64,000 nt of DNA from Favolaschia claudopus. Taxonomy: Eukaryota > Basidiomycota > Agaricomycetes > Agaricales > Mycenaceae. Below, piece by piece: positions 56,939-64,000 of this stretch. Below the pieces are notes generated by a model. It was given only the letters and a program-made list of their open reading frames with translations. It searched no databases and was not told the origin of the DNA. Within the stretch, counting starts at the first letter, position 1, and every line of letters begins with the position of its first letter. The position numbers and the translations under genes were made by a program. The stretch spans positions 1,550,001 to 1,614,000 of the forward strand of contig JAWWNJ010000037.1 of NCBI GenBank assembly GCA_037176885.1, given 5' to 3'.

Positions 56939-57231
56939 TTTCGACTTCTCTGTGGGGTTGGGTCAGTGAGGAAAGAGGTGTTGAGTTAGTTGCACGAACT
57001 CGCGTCTCGTAGAGACCTCTGTGCAAACGCGCTGAGGACTTCATGAAGTTCAACGTACTTGTACAAACCGAATATCCACGCAAGGGGAAACTACGGTCCA
57101 TCGACGAACAGTACCTCGGGGATGTTCAATCCGTCTGACTGCCAAGCCCCCGAGAGAACGCCGAGTTGAGGGTTCAGTTCGTCAGCTGAGCAGCGGCGAG
57201 CCTTCAACAGAGACAGGTCGCCTGCACGAGT

Positions 57232-57445
57232 CTAAGTGAACCAATAATACCTCTGATTATCGAAATCGCGAAGCTGGTAGCGTCGTCGTTCACGGCACAC
57301 AAAGCGTAGGCAGCGAGGTGGGACGCTGCTGACTGACCCCCGCTGTCGGGGTACGTAGTCAAGACATGAGCGCGGCCAGAAGGGATCCAGCGATTCGGGA
57401 TTTTTGTTAGAGGCGTAGGACAAGTCGTTGGATGTGCCGGCGCGG
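57232..57445 (-). pseudogene. Decayed tandem copy of the 113-aa gene
   Basis: Aligns at the DNA level with 56697-56940: both contain GGTAGCGTCGTCGTTCACGG, GACCCCCGCTG and AAGACATGAGCGCG. Small insertions and deletions break the frame. Similarity extends upstream (57540-57640 resembles 57020-57160, sharing GGGGAAACTACGGT), so the duplicated unit of roughly 550 bp included the promoter. Confidence 0.65.
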
Positions 57446-57904
57446 CATAGTATTGGGGTTCTGCTTTGTGGTGGACAAGCCAGGGAGGAGTGTGGAATTA
57501 GGGGTACGAAATCTTGTCCTGTGGGCAAGCGCGCAGTGGTCTTAATAAAGTTCAAGGTATTTATACGAACCGAAAGGGGAAACTACGGTTCATTACCTCG
57601 GTGATATTCAACCCCCAAGTACCCCGCGCGCGAGAGATCTCCCAGTTGTTTATCGGTTGAAACTACAACATACCGCAGGTACGAGGACCATTATGTTGTA
57701 GCGTCTGTTTACAGGAGACTAGGTTGAACCGGGGTGAACCTGACACATATCTACATCCCCAAACAATAAATAGCAACTCGTCCAGGCTACTTATTTCTCT
57801 TCGTTACGGCTCATTGCATCCGCTCTCACATCATGGAAGGCAGTTTGTGGTGGAAAGAAACAATTGCTGAGACATCATATGTAAGTAAATTCCAGGCTCA
57901 GAAA

Positions 57905-59991
57905 TCAGAACGAAATAACTTCGTCTGAGTCCTCCTCTAAACCGCTGACCAACGCATCCAGCCCTAGTTTATAATCCACTTCGTCAATCCGACCCCCAAG
58001 GAAATCACCAACCAATTCGTCTAATCGCTCACGACGTCGTAACCCGCAGCTAGAACGCAGCTCGGCCACCCATAAGTCAACGCCGGGCTCACGCGATTGC
58101 GTAAATGCGTGAACCTCAATGCCGGTTCCCTCCCTACTCATGCGGTCTAGAGTTTCGTCATATTGAGCTCTTTGAGAATCCGTGATGTCGTGCGCCAACA
58201 AGCCAACGCAAACGACGCTCCGCTCGACAGCTCCGTCGCAAAAGAGCCATTTCATAGCAAAGTCGGACCGACCCTCATTCTCTAACATGTAAACCGCATA
58301 TTCGCGAAGTATTGATGACCTGTTAGCGATATATTCGTCGCGCAGGTGGCGAGCTAGGTAGCCGGCACCCCATCCAGCTGGAAATATCAACTGCAATCAA
58401 CATGCGATGAAAGGGAACAAGAAGCAGCGAGGACGTACACTCGATATCGAGGGATGCACAAAATTTTCTGTGATTTAACCAATCCGCCTTCTGACAGGCA
58501 GAGGAACAATAATATCTCTTTCGACAACGCCCGCAGCATCGAAATTGATTACGAATAGCGACAACTTCACACTATAAAAAACAATGAAATGCAGAAATGA
58601 CAAAATGCGGAATCAACGCACGCCCAGATTATCGCAGAATTTGAGCGGCCGAGGTGAGTCGGCAAATTCCATGATACGAAGTGCCGCCTCCTGAACCAAA
58701 TCCAACCAACTGTCCCAACGCCCCCATGCGGCTGTGTTCTGCAGTTGTTGCACAAGAGGAAGCATCTCCGGCTTCATAATTGCCTTGCCTGTAACACGAA
58801 CGACAGAACGAATAACGAGCCTTGTGGATATATGATCCAACAGTCGAATCCACAGCCGATTCGGATCCAGTGACGACGGGTGGTCAAATCTTCGGTCCAC
58901 ACAAGTTGTGGCCAGGCACCGAATTAATCCATGCTTGATGGCTTCGACTAGAGAAACGCGTTCGGAACGGAGTTGAAGGCAGCAGAACAGAGAAATATAG
59001 CATTGATCGATAACACCGCCCGTTTCCTGAAGCTGATTTGGTGTTGGGTGCGACTGCAGAACACTCACCAAGGCAACAAGGCGACGGATGAAGCCCTGGT
59101 CCACGAGCATTTGCAGGGTGTCATCGTCGACCTCACTGCCCAAACATATTGCACATGCAAGCAATTGACTCGGGAGATAACCGGGAACGGAGAAGCGGTG
59201 GGCCGTGATTTTGATATCTAAATAGGTCAATACCAATGCGAGGAGATCTTGGACGTTAGATCCAGCACCGGCAATGAGTTCTGTGGTATTGTCGAGATCG
59301 GGGCCAACTGCCAGCTCGCCAAATGCTTTGCTTAGATTGATTTCAACATCAACTGCTGAACGAAGGCTTTCTTCGTGCACCCAGGCTCTCCAGATACGGG
59401 TAAGGTGCGTAATGACGCCGGGAGTATAGGTAACAAATTCTTTCTCCTCCGCCTGCTCTCGACCAAGAACAGCCATCGAAGCAATCAGCGTCAGATGTAC
59501 AGGAAACAGCTTCGCGATCGGATCGTCCAGACGGAAGACGTGGCAGAGCTCGGTGATGAATCGATATTCAAACAGAATGTGTTCCCAGATGCGAGGCCAG
59601 AAATGAACCATATAATCCCAGGAAAGAGATTTTCGCGATAACAAGATAGACAATGCTCGAAGAACGAGCATCGTTCGACGCGCAATTCGCCGAGCTCCGG
59701 CGAAATCTTCATCAGTGAGACTTCCCGCACCTGAGTCAAGGAGGCGGTAGAAAACTGGAAGTGCCCAGTCGAATGACATGTCGGACGACGCTTCCGAAAA
59801 CACCATATCGTAAATGGCGTCGATGTGGACCAACGCCTCTTTCCCGTCTTTGCATGCACCTTGAGCAAGGATCTTGGCGTTGATTAATTTCAGCTTAAAC
59901 CCTGAGAAAATCGGGGAGTTATACTCACCTTCAGGTTCGGTCGAAGGAGTTTTATGCTCTCAAGGTCAAGGAGGGGGTGTGGTGGCGACAT
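57905..59991 (-). CDS. MYND-type zinc-finger protein
   Basis: Exons complement(59991-59929, 59893-58622, 58571-58439, 58377-57905) give 646 aa. The N-terminal 420 residues are a helical, armadillo-like region (RLLDSGAGSLTDEDFAGARR, LLALVLTYLDIKITA). The MYND finger spans exons 2-3: CDNLGCE, then CCGRCRKRYYCSSACQKADW and HRKFC. A C-terminal domain (GAGYLARHLRDEYIANRSSI, VDLWVAELRSS) follows, as in the large agaricomycete MYND family. MYND fingers mediate protein contacts. The final exon must use the CCAG acceptor at 58378, which alone keeps phase. Intron 1 is only 35 nt, so the first 21 residues are less certain. Confidence 0.8.
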
Positions 59992-60364
59992 GAGGGGAGA
60001 AAACAAGAAGCACGGTCACGACGTGACCAATGATAGCCGTTGCATGATAGCTCCGGCAAATGGGATCGGCTTGTTCTTAATCCAATATGAATCGTTATAA
60101 GGAAAATCACAGAGCATGAGCAGTTTTTATGCTTGAAGAAGGTGGTAGATCACGACACATCTGCTTCTAAATGAATTCAAATTTCAATATTATTGAATCT
60201 TTAAGATAGGGTGTTGAATTTCGAACAAGAATCCATCGTCAAGTCCGCGAACAAAGCCTAAGTTGTGCGCTGCCTCATGCTCCTACCCTCGCCTACTGAG
60301 CAAAAATTTTATTGAATTCCAAGTTCCTCGTAATCCACCGCCCGAAACATTTCACCGCCTTGAT
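59992..60364. other. Intergenic stretch
   Basis: Upstream side of the MYND gene. No coding signal, repeat or RNA gene is seen. Confidence 0.4.
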
Positions 60365-60651
60365 CTAAATCGAGCACAGTTGGCACACTTTGAATCTGCA
60401 TGAGCCACTCCCAACGCTGCGGTTCTGGGAATAAATTGCGATTGAGGGGGCTAGTTTTTTATGCGTAAGCGGTATAAACTACAGAGATAATTGCACTCAC
60501 AGAGCAGCCAAGTCCGCAAGGATATTGTTTCTGGGACCGTTTGAAGCAATCAGTGGAACGAATGAGACGGGAAAAAATGATTTACAAATGGACCTTCCTG
60601 CCGATGTCCACAGAGTCGATAAATGTAACACACCCATATCCAGTTGCACAT
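60365..60651 (-). CDS. Possible 51-aa cysteine-rich protein
   Basis: Exons complement(60651-60586, 60530-60501, 60424-60365), all introns phase 0 (55 and 76 nt), give 51 aa with eight cysteines. The start MCNWIWVCYIYRLCGH has the M-C...IY.xCGH form I recall from small agaricomycete proteins; CGLGC and a final CRFKVCQLCSI follow. There is no hydrophobic signal peptide, so it is probably intracellular; zinc binding through paired cysteines is possible. Short exons make the model tentative. Confidence 0.4.
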
Positions 60652-63071
60652 TTTGCTGAGAGTAAACGGGTCAGATATATTCGAGTCGCTCGTCGAAGCA
60701 CTCACGAAAGTAGTGAGACCAGAAAGTCGGCCGGACTGATGAATCATAGTGGGTGCGCATACACGATTTTATACCTGAGATGGGATGCAGAGGGAATTCG
60801 TCTAGACGGAGTGGCAAGACTGGACGAACTATCCGTTCAAATTTCAGTCTTTCCAGATTGAACGAATGTCTGAGATGAGATCGCTTTAAGACAAAAGAAA
60901 GACTCCTCGGAACTGAATGAGTGACGAGTGAGCTTATGGGTAAGCGGAATGCATCAGGCGCTTTTGGTTGACAAATTTGGGGCATTGAGGTGGAATGTCG
61001 AATGTTGGGAATCGTCTGCAGACGAGACCCGGGCGTTCACGATGTTCAAGAGAAGGAGAGCGTCCGACAGCAAAACCAGAGATACGAAGATTGGGCCGAA
61101 GCAAAAGATGCCTAAGAGAGCAAGAATTAGCATCAAGCGATCTGAACTCGGCATGGTCTTAAAAGATCTCAGTGGGTAGATAACATATCTCGTCTCGTCT
61201 GGACTCCAGAGTCCCTCCGTCTCTTGTCCGTCTCCGTTGGTCTGAAGGACGCTGAATCTCCAGCCGATTGAGCCGACTCAACGAAGCCTGGGCAAGATGG
61301 TCTTGATCTTGCGATCCTCAACGTTGGACCGTTCGCAAACCGTTCGGCGCACACGGTAGAGAAAAGAGCCCGGCGTACGTAACCTGCTGGCAACTTGTCC
61401 ATCCTGAGGGTGATGATGTTCCCACGGACCGATTGCCATCAAATAGGTCACGCGCCCCAAGCGCCATTTTCGACCTCTGTATACTACTTACTAGTAACTT
61501 ATATCGAGCGGACGAGCGATAAAACGGAAATGACCGATTTTTCTACCCTGGCCCCTGGGCCCAACGGAGAAGAAGAACACGGTCACATGATGATGACATG
61601 CGTCTGACGCAGGCCGTCAAATTTTCAAATACGCAGCGTATTTACGCCGTTCGATTTTTCAAAATTTCTCCGAATGCTATTTGATCTGCTATTACTCTGC
61701 TAATTAGTAGTATGGACGCGATGTAGATTCAAGTGACCTCATCAGAGTCATCGCTACTAGGCACCCAACTATTCATACCTCATGAGTTTTGAGCGGCCGA
61801 GCCTTGTTGTTAATTATACTTCGACTACAAATGAACCGGAGATGCGCTCCGAATTGCCGCTCTGTGAACAATCGCGGGACAGGAACGGAACAACGTGAAT
61901 AAAGTTCGGAGACGAGTATTTGGCGACATGATGAAATATGGTGAAAGTGGCCCAACATCATGACAGGTTAATAAGTAGGCTATGAGGGCGAACCCGTCGA
62001 TACACAGGCTGGTCGATCTGAGCTTGAATTCCCATGTCAATCGGGTTACCAAAAAAGGTTATTCGCAACTCACCCATTATTTACTCAAATTAAGAGATTT
62101 TTGCGCGGTCTCTGAGCGATTTGTACGCCACAGTCATTCTGTGCCCACCCCGCGGTTTATTCTTGAGTTTTGAAGGTGCAGGAGCCAGAATGGTCTGTGT
62201 TGTTCTTATTTGTTCGTGACGTCACTCACTGTAATGAATAACCTTTTTTGGTAACTCGGATTGACAACGGATTTCAAACTCAGATCGACCGGTCTGTCTA
62301 TCGACAGGCTTGCCTCCATAGACAGACGGTCACCGGTCTAGTTAATAAGGTTGAGACCATGACAGGCTGCATTTCATACACGCGTGCGACAATAATACCA
62401 AAAAACATCAAAAATTCACCAGGATAGACGGAGAAGCGGAAACAAAGACCAAATAGATCATAGAAGCAGTGGGATCTACAGACTAGTACAGTTAATCATA
62501 CTTATCGATCAAACTGTGTCTGCTTCTCAACGTTCAAACCATATTTTAGAGTTCCACCGTTTCAAACCTTGTTTAACCGTCAAATCTTGTCTAAGAGAAG
62601 CTGGAGATTGGTTAGACAAGGTTTGGAACCCATGGTTTGATGGAGAAGCATGACTTTTATCTGGTGGCAGAAGACAGAATGCTGAGCGGCGAGGACAGTT
62701 AAAGGTTTCCAATCGATGGAGGAGCCTGATCTGGATCTGAGTGAAGATGGAAAAGATTTGAACAGGGGTCTTCGTGAACCTTTTTTCGCTCTCTCTTGTC
62801 TCGAGGATAGTCTTGCGGTGGAAGAACAGCAATTATACCGATATTCCAACTACGGATTCACGTTCCCTCTCCCGCGACAGTTGGTGAATACTGAGTATGA
62901 CTCGTGCGTGTCCTTGGCTTCCGATTCACAAACAAATTTGAATTTAACTATTATCTGCGCAGGGGTGTCACGACGTCCATCGCTTCGTTGGACGAGCTGC
63001 TGAACACTTTGCCCTTTGCATGCACTAGCAACGCGAACCCCCGGAATCTGAATTCCCAATCTCAACCTCGC
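60652..63071. other. Intergenic with two inverted repeats
   Basis: No supported gene. 62287-62338 holds arms GACCGG..TCTGTCTAT and ATAGACAGAC..CCGGTC around a short loop. 62563-62578 (CAAACCTTGTTTAACC) and 62610-62625 (GGTTAGACAAGGTTTG) pair at 15 of 16 positions. A plus-strand frame at 62716-63003 could hold an upstream exon of the GATA gene. Confidence 0.45.
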
Positions 63072-63497
63072 ATGGAAGATCATCCTCCCCCACTTAACCC
63101 TCTCTTGGCCGGAGACGCTGGTCCACAGCATCTCGCCGCTACGGAGCTTTTCCCCACTATGACAGATTCTCCCAACATCGACATCGACGCCTGCTACACA
63201 AATCTCCTCCACACAATGTCTGAACAGAAGATCGATGTTCATACCTTTGTAGCCTCCATGCTCAGTGCTGGGCATCTGGATGCTTCTCGGTTGCGGGACA
63301 TTATATGCCGTAGCAGTGGTGGACATCTCACAATCCCCTCTGGTCGTCGTCGCCGGAATACCCCTCGCAAACAACATAAATGCTCCGGCTGCGGTACACA
63401 GGAAACAACACAGTGGCGGCGGCATCCGCAAAACGGACTGGTTCTTTGTAATCGTTGTGGACAAAAGGCCTACCGGGCACACAGTAAGAATACTTAG
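63072..63497 (+). CDS. GATA-type zinc-finger protein
   Basis: Frame of 141 aa from the ATG at 63072 (MEDHPPPLNPLLAG) to the stop at 63497. The C-terminus holds one GATA finger: CSGC, 18 residues including TTQWRRHPQNGLVL, then CNRC, with a basic RRRRNTPRKQHK stretch before it. This is the Zn-X18 form that binds WGATAR DNA; the protein is probably a nuclear transcription factor. The frame is open upstream to 62904 without an ATG, so an upstream exon (for example within 62716-62900) may add to the N-terminus. The protein is short for a fungal GATA factor. Confidence 0.75.
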   Translation: MEDHPPPLNPLLAGDAGPQHLAATELFPTMTDSPNIDIDACYTNLLHTMSEQKIDVHTFVASMLSAGHLDASRLRDIICRSSGGHLTIPSGRRRRNTPRKQHKCSGCGTQETTQWRRHPQNGLVLCNRCGQKAYRAHSKNT

Positions 63498-64000
63498 TAT
63501 TTCTGTAACGGAGTTATTGATTGGCTTACATTTTGAATCGAGTGTTGAAACGAGGTATCTGTCTTGACGTCGCGCTCGTTCTTTTACGATGTATTGCACT
63601 GTCTTCGTGCACATCAGTTCGAGATTTAGGTCGTCTTATATGTTAATGGTCTTGCCTGAATTTATTCGTCTTGACTGAACTCACGGCGTGGTTCGTTTCT
63701 GAATGCGAATTATCAGATGCATAGCAATCTCAGATTGTCAAAAAGGAGTGGACACGATGTCATTGTAATGTTGAACAGGTCTTGAAATGACGTCGTGTTC
63801 GCCTCGGAATTCTTGAAGATTGGAATAGGCGACAGGAAACTGCAAAATGGTAAGAATTGAATGGGAGGAATGATAAACAAACTTCAACGACATTGAATCT
63901 GCGCTTATCGAGGGGATAACCGGCTGCAGCGAGCAGCCCATATAATGGTACCGGACTCGCAGCCTGGGAGCGCAGGTCAGAGGGATGCGAATGGCAAAAG
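63498..64000. other. Downstream of the GATA gene
   Basis: No further gene is supported before the window ends. Confidence 0.4.

Noticed and set aside
1..64000. tRNA, rRNA or CRISPR arrays
   Set aside because: No T-loop and anticodon-arm pairs, rRNA cores or regularly spaced repeats were seen on either strand by eye.

Overview
The window looks like nuclear DNA of an agaricomycete (mushroom-forming basidiomycete). Genes carry many short GT-AG introns, mostly 35-90 nt, often with a CTAAC-like branch site. The repertoire fits: basidiomycete F-box/LRR proteins, MYND and DUF6534 proteins, a Helitron and fungal-only families of unknown function. I rebuilt gene models by hand: splice sites were accepted only where donor, acceptor and reading-frame phase agreed, usually with a paralogue as a guide. 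Function names rest on motifs and remembered families; no search was run.

Layout. 1-3475: no supported gene. 3476-5578: an F-box/LRR gene and a 180-aa orphan, both on the minus strand. 6151-23116: two head-to-tail copies of an 8,483-bp block with no spacer and no difference seen. Each copy holds an F-box/LRR gene (minus), a 357-aa unknown (minus), a divergent 17-exon 678-aa unknown (plus) and a second F-box/LRR gene (plus). The last gene is chimeric at the internal junction and complete at the outer end. 23937-33258: a probable 2-oxoglutarate/Fe(II) dioxygenase resembling fungal TET/JBP proteins, a third type of F-box/LRR gene, a 178-aa paralogue of the orphan at 5 kb, an SPT5-like KOW protein, a small RING protein with an unusual zinc ligand, and an F-box protein with a nucleotidyltransferase-like core. 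33738-41288: a Helitron Rep/helicase with a C-terminal ubiquitin-peptidase-like domain. 42086-44256: a second F-box/nucleotidyltransferase-like gene and a GIY-YIG-like (T5orf172-type) gene.

44-50 kb is gene-poor. It has a GATAA microsatellite, two identical 245-bp MITEs in opposite orientation, and a decayed DUF6534 membrane-protein gene that carries one MITE. 50.4-64 kb looks like ordinary chromosome: a 12-exon long-chain acyl-CoA synthetase, a small protein with a decayed tandem copy, a MYND zinc-finger protein, a possible 51-aa eight-cysteine protein and a GATA zinc-finger protein.

How the parts may relate. The 3-44 kb accessory region is rich in ubiquitin-linked modules (five F-box gene types, RING, peptidase-like domain on the Helitron) and in nucleic-acid-linked modules (TET/JBP-like, KOW, nucleotidyltransferase-like, GIY-YIG-like, Rep/helicase). 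It contains two pairs of dispersed paralogues and a very recent tandem duplication. This suggests a fast-evolving, transposon-associated island. That these genes form one functional system is a hypothesis only.
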